Shown here one piece after another: positions 43,065-53,302 of a DNA stretch of 64,000 nucleotides. The stretch's first letter is position 1; the number at the start of each line of letters is the position of its first letter. The stretch lies in NCBI GenBank assembly GCA_016271365.2, contig CM057454.1, positions 1,164,384,055 through 1,164,448,054 of the forward strand, read 5' to 3'. Under the pieces are notes generated by a model. The model searched no databases. It was not told the DNA's origin and worked only from the letters and a program-made list of their open reading frames with translations. The DNA comes from Neoceratodus forsteri (lineage: Eukaryota; Chordata; Ceratodontiformes; Ceratodontidae). Position numbers and translations under genes: made by a program.

Positions 43065-44411
43065 TGTCGGGGGTGCCCAATCCCCGTCGGCATCATCGTG
43101 CCCCCCTCCCAAGTTCATTTGCTGATGGGGAGCCCAATCCCTGTTGGCATCATGTCCCATGCTAGTTGTTTGCCGAAGGGGTACCCAATCCCCCTCGGCA
43201 TCATTCCCCGGCCAAACACCCTCTTTTGTTTGTCGACAGGGGTGCCCAATCCCTGTTGTCTTCAGTCACCCCCACCTCAAAACATGCTGGTGGCACGCTG
43301 GGACCCCACCCCAGCATGCCAAATGTACCTGCCAAAGGAAAAATCCTTCCCGATGTTAAAATTTTTTCTTAACCTGTAACGTAGAAAACAGTCCCTCATT
43401 GTCTGCGGCTCCCCTCCCAACCCATGCCTACCCTCTGCATACCCCACCCCCACCCCCTACCCCATACTTACCTCCGGAGCCCAGTGTGGCGATCTTCAGT
43501 GGACAGGGAACACATCTGCACTCTTCAAAGCCAACCATGAACTGAAGAAATACCGGTAAGCTGTACAATGGCATGAATAAGGTTTGCTCAACTTTGTTGC
43601 ATATCTCAGGCATTTTTGGGAATTTTGGCACAAAATTTTCAACATGGGGTTATTGGGACCCCTCCTCATGAATTCAGTTGCTTTCATGGTGTTATTCGGT
43701 CCCGAAAGGTGATTTTGTAGTCACTGAGCGGAATCACCTTTTGGGACTGATTAATGAAACGACAGTGCCACTGTTCGTGAGGTGGACTCTGAAAAAGCCT
43801 ATGTTGCAAATTTGGTGAAAAAAATCAAAAATATTACTGTTTTATAAGCGTGCATTGTGCAGTTTCCACGCACGCTTGTAACTTCACAAATCTGTAATAT
43901 TTTCACTCTAGATTTTCAACATTGGCATTTTTCCACACCTCCTTATGAACAGTACAACTGTCATTTTTCACATCCTGGCCAAAATGTGTTTTCGCACTTC
44001 CGGCACAGAATTGCGCAGTCGTTGTGGGAAATTAGTGTTTGGGACAGATTAAGAAAATCACAGTGACACTGTTCATAAGCAGAGGTCCTATAATGCCTAT
44101 GTTGAAAATTTGGTGATGAAAGTCCATTAAATGACTGTGCTACGAGTGTGTGTTGCGCAGTTTCCACGCACTCTTGTAACTTGGCAAATTTGTAATATTT
44201 TCAACATTGGCATTTTTTCACACCTCCTTATGAACAGTACAGCTGTCATTTTTCACACCCTAGCCAAATTGTGTTTTCGCACTTCCCGTGCGGAATAGCA
44301 TGGTCGCTGTGGGAAATCAGTGTTTGGGACAGATTAAGAAAATCACAGTGACTCTGTTCATGAGTAGAGGTCCTAAAATGCCTATGTTGAAAATTAGGTG
44401 ACAAACATCCA
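43065..44411 (+). repeat. S-family composite repeat, 43 kb copy (5' part)
   Basis: It opens with an array of GGGGTGCCCAATCCCC-TCGGCATCAT units (starts near 43,070, 43,122, 43,177 and 43,238). Next come an ACGCTGGGACCCCACCCCAGC hairpin-like phrase, the exon-like module (43,472-43,541), then ~295-bp satellite units (GTTTCCACGCACGCTTGTAAC at 43,862 and again at 44,160). A LINE interrupts it at 44,412; satellite resumes at 48,028. Confidence 0.82.
43472..43541 (-). other. Exon-like module of S family (copy 2)
   Basis: Minus strand: GGTATTTCTTCAG then 70 nt containing TTGGCTTTGAAGAGTGCAGA, then GTAAGTATGGGG. The acceptor tract, internal core and donor are the best conserved stretch between S copies. 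Confidence 0.5.
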
Positions 44412-44798
44412 TAAAATTTATTTATTTATTTATTTAAACGTTTTACCAGGAAGACACACTGAGCAATAGTGCTCGATTCCAGGTGCATCCTGGGGGAAGG
44501 GGACAGAGGGAACAGTACATACATAGGCAGTAAACAACCAATAAATTTGCATATAAACACAGGGTAATAAAGTACATACTTAACAGGAAGCTAGTATACA
44601 GACATAATATAAGCAGAGCAGTTTAGCACCAATTATGAGCAACAAAATAACAGGAGCAGTGGAAAAAAAAATAAGTCACACAAATAGTACAAAAAGCAGT
44701 AGGTAATGCAACCATGCAGAGGGTCCAAAATTATCTGCATAGGAGGCTGTAAGTCCTATACTGACTGCCTGCTACTTGTAAGTTAAAACTGACACATA

Positions 44799-45398
44799 TT
44801 ACCCGCAGGCACAAGATGACGTGAAATGGGAATGGATGCGAGAGCTGAAGTGCTTAGTCTGAGGCATATGCCTGATAGCAGATGGGTGGGAGTTCCATAG
44901 TTTGGGCATTCGGTATCTGAAGGATGCTTGACCACTAGAGGTGGACATGCATGGGACGACCAAGGTGCGTGTGTCATAGTACCTAAGGGAGTGGACAGGA
45001 GGGGTAGGAATAGCCAACACATCAGAGAGATAGGTGGGCAAGGTCAGGGACCAGTATTTGGCAGTGAGCTTGGTGCAGTGGGACAAGTGGCAGTCATGGA
45101 GTGAGGAAAAGGAGAGGGACCATTAGAGCATGCAGTGGTGAGTTGAGGGCAGGCTATCCAGTGCAAAGCGGCAGAAAGAGTGGAAGAGATGGTCCAGTCT
45201 GACTAATATGGACTTGGGAGCAGCACTGTAGACTACATCGCCATAGTCAAAAATAGGGAGAATCATTATCTGTACCAGTGCACGGTGAGCTGGTGGTGGG
45301 TGCAACCACGGCTCCGATAGAGGGTGCCCAATTTTGGGTGTAGCTTTTTGTGTATGGCTTCGACATGTACAGAAAAGTCGAGGTGCTGGTCGAGCCAT
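44799..45398 (-). pseudogene. LINE RT C-terminal region
   Basis: ALVQIMILPIFDYGDVVYSA then RLDHLFHSFCRFALDSLPST and a THHC motif, typical of the region following the RT in Jockey-group LINEs of fish and amphibians. Then, in a shifted frame, TAKYWSLTLPTYLSDVLAIP, and the RYRMPKLWNSHPSAI phrase (compare 'WN.LP..IR'). Split over two frames. Confidence 0.8.
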
Positions 45399-45832
45399 AC
45401 CCTGAGATATCTGAAGGAGAAGCAGGCCTCCAGAGTAATCCCGTCCTGGGTGTGGAAGGAGGGGGTAACTGGAAGTCTAGACAGTCTCTGTCTTGTGCCA
45501 AAGGTCAAGGAGACCGACTTCTTGGCATTGAGAAAAAGCTGGTTTGCACAGAACCAGAGCTGAACATCATTGAAATCCTGCTGTAGCCTGGTCTCAATGT
45601 CAGCTGTTGACAGGTCAAACGTATATAAGACTGTATCATCTGCGTACATATGGATGGATGAGTGAGGGCAGGCGGAGGGCAGATCATTTAGGAAAATGGA
45701 GAATAGAAGCAGCCTAAGGACTGAGCCTTGGGGGACCCCTAAGGTAACTGGGAGGGGTGGTGAGCTGGTGCTTCTGATTTTTACCACCTGGGAGTGGCCG
45801 ATCAGATAGGAGCAGAACCAGCTAGTGACCAA
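45266..45832 (-). pseudogene. LINE reverse transcriptase, palm C-half
   Basis: 188 residues in frame: LGVPQGSVL (31-39), a LFSIFLNDLP stretch, MYADDTVLY with the catalytic Asp pair at 65-66, ANQLFLNAKKSVSLTFGTRQ, and FRYLRVWLDQHLDFSVHV. Catalytic residues are intact. A frameshift at about 45,840 separates it from the upstream half. Confidence 0.9.
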
Positions 45833-45847
45833 GGTAGAGAGCCCAGC

Positions 45848-46321
45848 CTAGGAGAGTTTTTCAAATAGGAGGGCATGGGAGACCATGTTGAAAGCTTTTG
45901 CCAGGTCGACAAAAATGGCTGCGGTGATAAGGCCCTTGTCCATACCATCGAGGATGTTATCAGTGAGCCTGAGGAGCGAGGTGGCAGTGTAGTGTGATTT
46001 CCTGAATCCAGACTGGTAGGATGAGAAGAAGGAGAAGGAGTCAAGAAAGGTGGAGAGTTGAGAGAGGACTATGTGTTCCTGTAGCTTGGCCATAATAGGT
46101 AGGAGGGAGATAGGCCGGTAGTTGCCAGAGGCTGAGGTATCACTACCCTTATGGAGTGGGATAATTGTTGCATGCTTCCAGTCCTTGGGGATGGATCCTA
46201 AGGCAAATGAGAGGTTTAGAAGTTTGGCCAAGGGGCCGGCGATAGCAGGGGCAGCCAGGTGTAGCATCCTGGAGTCCAGACCAGAGGGGCATTTACCTTT
46301 ATTAGGGTTTAGGGAGAGCAA
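45848..46321 (-). pseudogene. LINE reverse transcriptase, N-half
   Basis: PSGLDSRMLHLAAPAIAGPL, IPKDWKHATIIPLHKG, NYRPISLLPIMAKLQE, YQSGFRKSHYTATSLLRLTD and IFVDLAKAFNMVSH. These are RT blocks 1-A in the usual order. The catalytic Asp of block A is at residue 139; the usual 'FDTVDH' reads FNMVSH. Confidence 0.9.
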
Positions 46322-46499
46322 GGCATGGTAGACTTCGCGAGAGGTGACCTGCTGAAAAATGGCGGAAGTAGTGGGAGGAGGAGATTGGATAGGAGGCCAG
46401 GAGGGAAGGGGTTGGGCCGGGAAGGGGGGAGAGTGGAGATCAGTGTAGAGGTACAGCTTGTAAATGAGGAATTGAATTCAGAGGCAACTGCGTGAGGGT

Positions 46500-46960
46500 C
46501 AGTTATGACAGACCTGCCTATATTTAGTGCTGGGTTGGGAGACTGGGAGGTTGGGAAAAAAGGGATTTAACCACCTTCCAGAATTTCAGTGGGCAATTTA
46601 TGTTAGCCTGGAAGGAGGCTTTGAAGTCATTTGATTTGGCTAGACTGATTTGTGTAGTACAGCAGTTTCGTAGGGTGCGGTATATATTTTGGTGAATGGG
46701 GGAGTCGGAGGCCTTGAAATATTTCCACGCCTGGTCTCTTGCTTTGGTAAGGGACAGGATGTCAGGGGTGATCCAGGGCAAGTGAGCACCCCTCACCCTT
46801 TGTGCATCTGAGCGGAGCATGGCGATCCCATGCAGCTAGGAATCTGAGCTTGAAATAGTTCCAAGCTGCATCGATAGAGGTGTCCATTGGAATAAAGGAC
46901 CTGTCAGTGGATGTTAGGTCTGTTAATCGACTGATAGGTTATTTTGCCACGTGGTTTGCG
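46500..46960 (-). pseudogene. LINE endonuclease end and linker
   Basis: LPWITPDILSLTKARDQAWK, FKASDSPIHQNIYRTLRNCC, KSNDFKASFQANINCPLKFW. These are the linker between EN and RT. Upstream, SRLTDLTSTDRSFIPMDTSI then AAWNYFKLRFLAAWDRHAP continues the EN tail. No catalytic EN residues are retained upstream of 46,960. Confidence 0.75.
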
Positions 46961-46989
46961 CCTCGCTAGTTATATAAGCAATGGCTCAC

Positions 46990-47165
46990 CAAGGGTGGTG
47001 GTGGTGGGAGCGGAGGGGTAGCCGACACGAAGCGTCATCGGGGCTTCCACGCCATCCCAGTAAGCCGATCCAATGTACCTTTCAGCTTGAAGAGGTGAAA
47101 TTTTGGGGGGAGGGCAGCTTCTAGGAGCCCTCACGACCACTGGGGGATGTCTGCTGAAATCTAGG
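46990..47165 (-). repeat. LINE 5'-region repeat, block 1
   Basis: Minus frame with DFSRHPPVVVRAPRSCPPPK, the same 27-residue unit as at 47,781-48,027, then ISPLQAERYIGSAYWDGVEA. It is preceded on the plus strand by CACGCCATCCCAGTAAGCC, which recurs at 47,750 as CATGCCATCCCAGTAAGCC. The block is a duplicate of part of the main repeat array; 47,166-47,735 between them is unassigned. Confidence 0.7.
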
Positions 47166-47780
47166 AAAAGAGAGAACAGAAACACAGGTTATAGCAGGTA
47201 TGGAGGGGGTCTAAGCAAACAAAAGGGTTGGGGGGTTTATCCACGTGGCAAGGGGCTAACTCAGTGGGGGAGAGGTATGAATGTGAAAGGGACAAAATAG
47301 GCAGGAATAGCTTAATTAAACAAGTAACTGCGGAGAATTCCCAGCTGAAAGTAAGCCGTAACAAGTTGCAGGACTTTGTAAAAAAATACATGCATCTACC
47401 TAAGTTATGCAGTTTAAAACAGAGCTTAGCTGTATTCCCTATATGGATTCACTTTAAAATGGAGAAATTACTTATGCTGCACAGTACTTGTTTTAAGTGG
47501 CTGTAATCCCTTAGGACCATACAGGCAGCCTCCCTTAAAGTAATCAACACACAGCCACAAAACCAGTAGCAGTGAACAAAATGTCTAGAGAAAAAAACTA
47601 TCTGTAGACCTATGGCGACAATAAATACTAAAAGTAGTAAGCCAGGAGCTTTTAGGCAGAGGTAGGAGTCCACAGTAGAAACAGACAGTTTGAAATAAAG
47701 GTTTGGTGCCTAAAATGGAACTGTTGGCACAGCGACAGTGAGCCTTCCATGCCATCCCAGTAAGCCAATCCGACGTACCT

Positions 47781-48027
47781 TTCAGCTTGGATAGGTGAAA
47801 TTTGGGGGGAGGAGGGCAGCTCCTCGGAGCCCTTGTGACCACCAGGGGACGTCTGCTGAAATCTTTCAGCGTGGAGAGGTGAAATTTTGGGGGAGGGTAG
47901 CTCCTCGGAGCCCTCGTGACCACTGGGGGATGTCTGCTGAAATCTTTCAGCTTGGAGAAGTGAAATTTTGGGGGAGGGCAGCTCCTCGGAGCCTTTGCGT
48001 CCACCAGAGGATGTCTGCTGAAATCTG
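47781..48027 (-). repeat. In-frame 27-residue tandem repeats at LINE 5' end
   Basis: Three units start at 47,781, 47,865 and 47,946 (84, 81 and ~81 bp). Each encodes on the minus strand DFSRHPPVVTRAPRSCPPPK then FHLSKLK. Unit lengths are multiples of three and the one length change is +3, so the frame stays open across all units (minus frame 47,585-48,004). This may be ORF1-type coding or simply 5' UTR monomers. Confidence 0.65.
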
Positions 48028-49380
48028 GTTAGTTTCCACGCACGCTCGTAACTTTGATTATTTTTAATATTTTTACTTCAGATTTTCACCAGTGCCATTT
48101 TTTCACACCTCCATATGAATAGTACAGCTGTCATTTTCCACATCCTACCCAAAATGTGTTTTCGCACATCCGGCGCACAGTGGCGCAGTTGCTGTAGGAA
48201 ACCAATGTTCAGAAAGGAGTAAGAAAATCACAGTAACACTGTTCATCAGCAGAGGTCCCAAAATGCCCATGTTGAAAATCTGGTGGAAAAACTTCATAAA
48301 ATGACTATGTTATAAGCGTGCGTTGTGCAGTGTCCACGTACAGTCATAACTTCGAGAATTTGTAATATTTTCACTCCAGATTTTCAACACTGTCATTTTT
48401 GCATACCTTCTTATGAACAATACAGCTGTCATTTGTCACATCCTGCCCAAAATGTAGTTTCGTACATCTGGCGCACAATCGCGCGGTCGCTGTGGGAAAT
48501 CAACGTTCAGGGCAGATTAAGAATCATAGTGCCACTGTTCATGAGCAAAGGTCCCAAAATGCCTATGTTAAAAATTTGGTGAAATAATTCCACTAAATGA
48601 CTGTGTTACAAGCGTGCGATGTGCAGTTTTCACTCACGCTCATAACCTCGAGAATGTTTAATATTTTCACTCCAGATTTTCAACATTGCCATCTCTTCAC
48701 ATCTCCTTATCAATGGTGCAGGTGACATTTTAGCATGATGCAGAATGGCGCGGTCACTGTGGGAAATCTATGTTCGAGACAGATTAACAAAATCACAGGG
48801 ACACTGTTCATGAGCAGAGGTCCCAAATGCTTTCATGAGGTGGGGTCACAAAAAGGCCATGTTTTAAAATTTGGAGTACAAATACCAACAAATGCCCAGG
48901 GCATTAGGGTTTCTAACCATTACGTCCCACCCTGCACAAACTAACAGGCATCAGGGGCGTGTCTTCGGATTGTCTGCTGTAGTGCTCATGCCATTGGTCC
49001 TCCACCCCCACCCTGCAGCCATTGACAGGCATCAAAGTGTGCCTTGGACTCTTCAGCCCCAAAGTTCAACCCATTCTCCTATGCTGCACCCATCTCAACG
49101 TACTTCCTTATGAAATGGGGTGAGCATAAGGCCTGATGACCCCAAGGCACAATGCGACACTTGGCAGACTCTGCAGGGTAGGGTGAGGTGAAATGGCATG
49201 AGCGTTATGGCCAGCGACCAAACACACACCCCAATGCCTGTCACTTTCTGCAGGGTGGGGTGGGGTTGACGTTGGTTCTATACTTCACTGCTGTTCCTAG
49301 TATGTGTCTCTAACTCCTGCACTACCAATGCCAACACCAGCAAGACAACATTCGGTATTGACAAATGCTTGTTTGTTTTA
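48028..49380 (+). repeat. S-family composite repeat, 43 kb copy (3' part)
   Basis: Satellite units are marked by CACGC.CGTAACTT at 48,039, 48,336 and 48,632. A non-satellite tail follows (48,880-49,380: AAATACCAACAAATGCCCAG, CATTCTCCTATGCTGCACCC, CCAACACCAGCAAGACAACA) that matches 63,188-63,680. It serves as the empty-site control for the insertion at 63,056. Confidence 0.85.
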
Positions 49381-50160
49381 GGTGATTCTACACAGCAAAA
49401 GATCTGGACCCTCCATTTGGTGTAATCTTCAAATCAATCAAATGTCAGCAAAGATAAGTTCATTTTTATAGATAAAGACTTTTGTTTTGGGAGTTAAAGA
49501 AGTTGGGCAAACATCTTTTTATGTGCCTTAAAATCGTGCCTGTCTTACCCCTCCCCAGTTGTGCATATAGGAGTGCATTGGGGACAGGGAGCCAGACGCA
49601 AGTGGAGTGAAAGATGCCAGCAGGCTTTCAGGTGGATTCCCATTCTGCCAGCATATTGGATCACCTGAACTATGCAGAGCAGGGGATTGTGGGTACTGAT
49701 GTGCCATTACATTAAGGAGATGTGTAGAAGTGCCAGTACATTTTACAGTAAAGCATGTAAAAGTGCCAATACATACAGTATTAAAGCACTAACAGAGATA
49801 GATACATCAGAAAATGAAGGATGTAGGCAACAGTATTTCTGTATGCATCACATTGTCATGTGCACATGGGTGAATACTGAGCAACAGTCAGGTATTGGAA
49901 CAGTCCAGAGCTGTCACTCAACATGAAACACTGGTCACATGAAGATTATAAGAGCAGCATACAAACTCTGTGTGCCACAGAGGGATAGAGTCCAGTCACA
50001 CCTACAGTGTTCACAGACACCTGTCAATTTGTTTCTTTTACACTAGGGAAAGATGAGGATAACAGGATTGGGATACCCTCAAGCCATGATAGGATGTCCT
50101 CTGTTTTGAGGGGCACATACAGTGGGATGGCCTGCAGGTATATAGGCCGTGTGCTATACT
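49381..50160. other. Unassigned
   Basis: No recognised repeat or coding. Short AAGTGCCA(G/A)TACAT repeats occur at 49,727-49,785. Confidence 0.4.
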
Positions 50161-50161
50161 T

Positions 50162-50384
50162 CAGCTGTGCCTGCCAGCTAGCCCAGCTGTAGGTGCAGTT
50201 CATGGGTACAGGTGTTGAGTAAGGACCAGCATGCATATGGCCTACATACAGTGTCAGTGTATGGGCACAGTCTAGCTAGCCTACCCCCATGTACTGGCAC
50301 TGTATACAGGCCATATGCATGCTGCTGCTCAGAACCAGTCCCTGAGAGCAGCACCTGCAGCTGGGCTAGCTGTAAGCACAGCTG
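50162..50384. repeat. Foldback element, ~100-bp arms
   Basis: CAGCTGTGC...CAGCTAGCCCAGCTGTAGGT and GCATGCATATGGCCT are mirrored by AGGCCATATGCATGC, ACCTGCAGCTGGGCTAGCTG and GCACAGCTG around the centre at about 50,275. There are a few asymmetric gaps. No coding. Confidence 0.88.
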
Positions 50385-50435
50385 GAGCACAGCACACAGC
50401 CTATGCTGCGAAAATTGCAAATATGTCCCAGGACG

Positions 50436-50505
50436 CATCTGGAATCGAGCAGTATTTCTGCTCAGTATGCCTTCCTGGTAAAACTTCTAGATAAATAAAA
50501 TATAA
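50436..50505 (+). mobile_element. LINE 3'-end scrap
   Basis: CTGGAATCGAGCAGTATTTC and CAGTATGCCTTCCTGGTAAA then AATAAAATATAAA are the inverse of the 3' end at 12,267-12,335. It is a 70-bp extreme 5' truncation of the Jockey/L2-like LINE, plus orientation. Confidence 0.8.
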
Positions 50506-50544
50506 ATACTAATTGAGTACTACATTACTACTAGAGCTGCATGA

Positions 50545-50815
50545 ACCTCTAAAAGTTCTACCTTGTGAACTTTCTGAGTAGAATCCAAAAATGTTTTACC
50601 TGGTTCTACCTGATTCTACAAGGTAGAACCCAGTAGAATTGGGTTCTATCAGGTAGAATTGGGTTCTACCATTTATAGCCAAGTTTTACCAAGTAAAACC
50701 AGGTTCTATCAAATAAAACTAGGTTCTACTAAGTAAAACCAGGCTGTACATAGTATGACAAGGTTCTATGATATATAACGCAAAATTAAAACATTTTACC
50801 TGGTTCTACTTAATT
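50545..50815. repeat. GGTTCTAC/GTAGAACC minisatellite
   Basis: Irregular ~20-bp repeats alternate GGTTCTAC(C/T) with AAGTAAAACC or GGTAGAA(C/T). The array is therefore internally palindromic. It resumes at 51,560-51,605 (GTAGAACCAGGTAGAATG, GTAGAACCACC), on the far side of the SINE at 50,958. Confidence 0.8.
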
Positions 50816-50957
50816 AAGAAAGAAATCCACAGAAATATTGTTTCTGGTTTGGGAAAGTACATGTAGTACTAAAATGGTATGTATAGTTAAGTATTGCAAA
50901 GCTTTGGTCCATAGGATTCTGTCTCAGTGCTCAAAAGCTTTGCAAAACTTACCATTC

Positions 50958-51469
50958 TTTTTTTTTTTACTCTTGTTTTTCCACCCCTGTGGAGCGGACC
51001 CAGCGATCTCTGGCCACCAGCACCCGTACCCCAGGACCAGGTCTGGCACGTGGATTTATACGCCCCATGCACACGGGGTCGGCCACACCCCAGTGAAGGC
51101 ACCTCTTGTGTCCGGGCTCAAAAGGGCACAGCCATCAGCCACGGAGATCACCCCGCTATTTTCTGCCATTTTCTTGTCCCCGGGAGTCGGATGTGCAATG
51201 GCGTCTGAAGCATGGCTGTGCTGATGCCCGCCACACTCCCCTCATTTCTAGGCATGCCGCTGTAGTGCAGCTGGCCTCTGCCAGTTGCCACTGCAGCTTG
51301 ATGCGTTGCCCTCACCCACCCCAGAGGAAGGAGAGCAGTTACAGGATGCTCAATCCTTCCTCTCCCCTGCCAGCCGCCTGCGTCTTGAGTTCATTTCTAA
51401 ACCTGGGTCACTGGTGTGGCGCAAGGTGTGGCATCCAGCGCCTCAAGCCTCAGCGCCACTGGGCTGGCC
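50958..51469 (-). mobile_element. Long SINE, copy 2, with 14-bp target duplication
   Basis: AAAACTTACCATTC occurs exactly at 50,944-50,957 and 51,470-51,483. A plus-strand T11 marks the minus-strand A tail. The 5' end on the minus strand reads GGCCAGCCCAGTGGCGCTGA then GGCTTGAGGCGCTGGATGCC, resembling a tRNA-type A box, then a GTTTAGAAATGAAC stretch in B-box position. Body length is 512 bp. Homologous to 58,451-59,000. Probably tRNA-derived; the body is non-coding. Confidence 0.88.
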
Positions 51470-51609
51470 AAAACTTACCATTCTTAAAGTCAGAATCTTA
51501 GTACCACATGTATATTCCCAAACATGCAAAATAAAATATGTGGATTTTTTTATATAGTTAAGTAGAACCAGGTAGAATGTGATTATACACTGTAGAACCA
51601 CCTGGTAAC

Positions 51610-51890
51610 CCAGTAGATGCTGTAAAATAGTGTTGAAACAGATTTAGCAAGTGATAAAGGTCAGGAATTGTATACTGTATGACTCATATATCATCCCTGA
51701 CAATTCTAGCTTTTTAAATCTGGTTGCAGCCCAAAGGTTAACCTCCTGAGCTACACCCTGTTACAATCATTTTAAATCTTCCCCCCACTGTTTGACCCAG
51801 GTACTAATAGAGCCCAGTTCAAAATGACTGGCACTCCTGGGACCTATAGTCTCAGCTGCTATAGTGCCAAATAAGTACACGGACAAAAGT
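51610..51890. other. Unassigned
   Basis: Nothing recognised. Confidence 0.4.
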
Positions 51891-51894
51891 TTAA

Positions 51895-52078
51895 AGTAGA
51901 AAATGAATTTAATCCACACAATGTGGTAAAGCAACATGCCACACTGCCCCAGCGCTTCTGCACCTTACCTTCCTCAGTGCCCCCCCAAGGAAGGCAAGGT
52001 GCTGAAGTGCTGGGGCAGTGTGGTGTTTTGCTTTACCATGTTCTGTGAATTAAATTCTTTTTCTACTTTAAACTTTTT
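51895..52078. repeat. Foldback hairpin, ~88-bp arms
   Basis: AAAAGTTTAAAGTAGAAAA ... CACTGCCCCAGCGCTTC ... CCTTACCTTCCT is mirrored by AAGGAAGGCAAGG, GTGCTGGGGCAGTGTGG and TTTTTCTACTTTAAACTTTT. The centre is near 51,986. Mismatches are few. Confidence 0.9.
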
Positions 52079-52082
52079 TCAG

Positions 52083-53300
52083 AGTAATTATTATTTAGTA
52101 CTGTAGCAGTGGAGGCTATAGGTAGAAGGAGCACCAGTCGTGTTGAACATTTCAGAACCCGAGGATGGTCCCCTTTCTGACTGAGTAGCTCCTGCTTGAA
52201 GCTTGGCACATGTAGTAACCCCCTACTGAACTACTAATAGAGCATAATTGCTGTGGCCATGGGCCATAAAGAAATTCAGGGGTGTTAGGCATCTAGTATC
52301 AGTTTGGGGTGTTCTGTTATTCTGAGTAACTGTCAATATTAGTAATATAGTACCCACCTTTGTTTTCTCCTTTCCATCTAGTATACTGCCCCGCCCTGAT
52401 CCCTATACCTTCCATAGGTAACTATGCCAATATTACTTCATTTGTCCCACCCTCCCAAACACCCGCCCCTTCCTCATCTTTACTCAGAATAATTGAAAAT
52501 CCCATAACAGTATACCATCTTCAGATTGTCTTTATTATGCCAGTTGTGTGTTTTGGGGTCTAACAACGGAAGGTGAATTGTTTTTGTAAGAGGGAGTGTC
52601 CCACGGGGTTTGGACTTGGAGATGGGAAGGGGGGCTAGAGTAAGATTAGGAATTTTTTTTTATTGTCAAGATGGTCAATCAGTGCAGTATGTGGGAACAG
52701 CATTTTCTAAAATCTATTCTTTTATTTTCATTTTACAGGTTATGATGAAAACAGTTTCTATCTGGTAGATGACTCCTTCAGATCAAGCCATTGGATGTCA
52801 TTGGGTGCAGCATTGAAATTGGGAATGTATTGTAAAGTTGACATTTTACAGAAACATTTTTTTTTTAAATTAATCCCCATCTGGAGTTGAATCAGAAGAA
52901 CAGTTATTTATTATTTATTTTATTAATCTTTTTGTTTGTTAATAGCCTAATAAGTATTTATTGAGTATGTATGTTATAAAAATCCAATCAAGACCAATGG
53001 ATGAAGAGTTGTGTGACAATGTGTAGTCATTTCTGGTTGTTTTAGCTGAACCACCATATGTAGTGGTCCTTTAATTTCTGGTGCTAGCCAGATTGGGCCT
53101 TAGTGGCACATGAGAACCAGCAGTGGATGTTTGTTTCTGAAATTAATGGAAATCAAGGAACACAGTGAGGATGAGACAGGAGGACCCACCAGTGGAAGAC
53201 AGGTGGAAAGGCTAGTGGCTACTGGTGGCAACAGAATCCCTCACCACCATCATCAGCAGTAGCAGCAGCGTGGCATGCCATCTGGGTGCTGTCAGCCTGC
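52083..53300. other. Unassigned; may include the 3' end of the hAT element
   Basis: It lies downstream of the transposase on the minus strand. CAGTGGAGGCTATAGG at 52,110 resembles a hAT end but no partner or 8-bp duplication was found. No coding. Confidence 0.35.
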
Positions 53301-53302
53301 AT

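Larger units (their letters stand above)
44412..48027 (-). mobile_element. Jockey/L2-like LINE inserted in S satellite
   Basis: Satellite stops at ACATCCATAAAA (44,411) and resumes at GTTTCCACGCACGCTCGTAA (48,034), with a short loss. The insert starts with a (TTTA)n tail and TTTTACCAGGAAGACACACTG, the 3' end also seen at 12,267 and 50,440. On the minus strand, in order: 5' region with in-frame repeats (48,027-46,990), endonuclease end and linker, RT, C-terminus, 3' UTR. It is the longest LINE here; several frameshifts make it inactive. Confidence 0.85.

Noticed and set aside
50958..51469. Possible CpG-rich host exon (frames up to 131 residues)
   Set aside because: Bounded by a 14-bp target duplication and A tail and homologous to another copy, so it is a SINE.
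52110..52130. CAGTGGAGGCTATAGG as the 3' end of the hAT element
   Set aside because: No matching inverse end or 8-bp duplication located near 56-57 kb.
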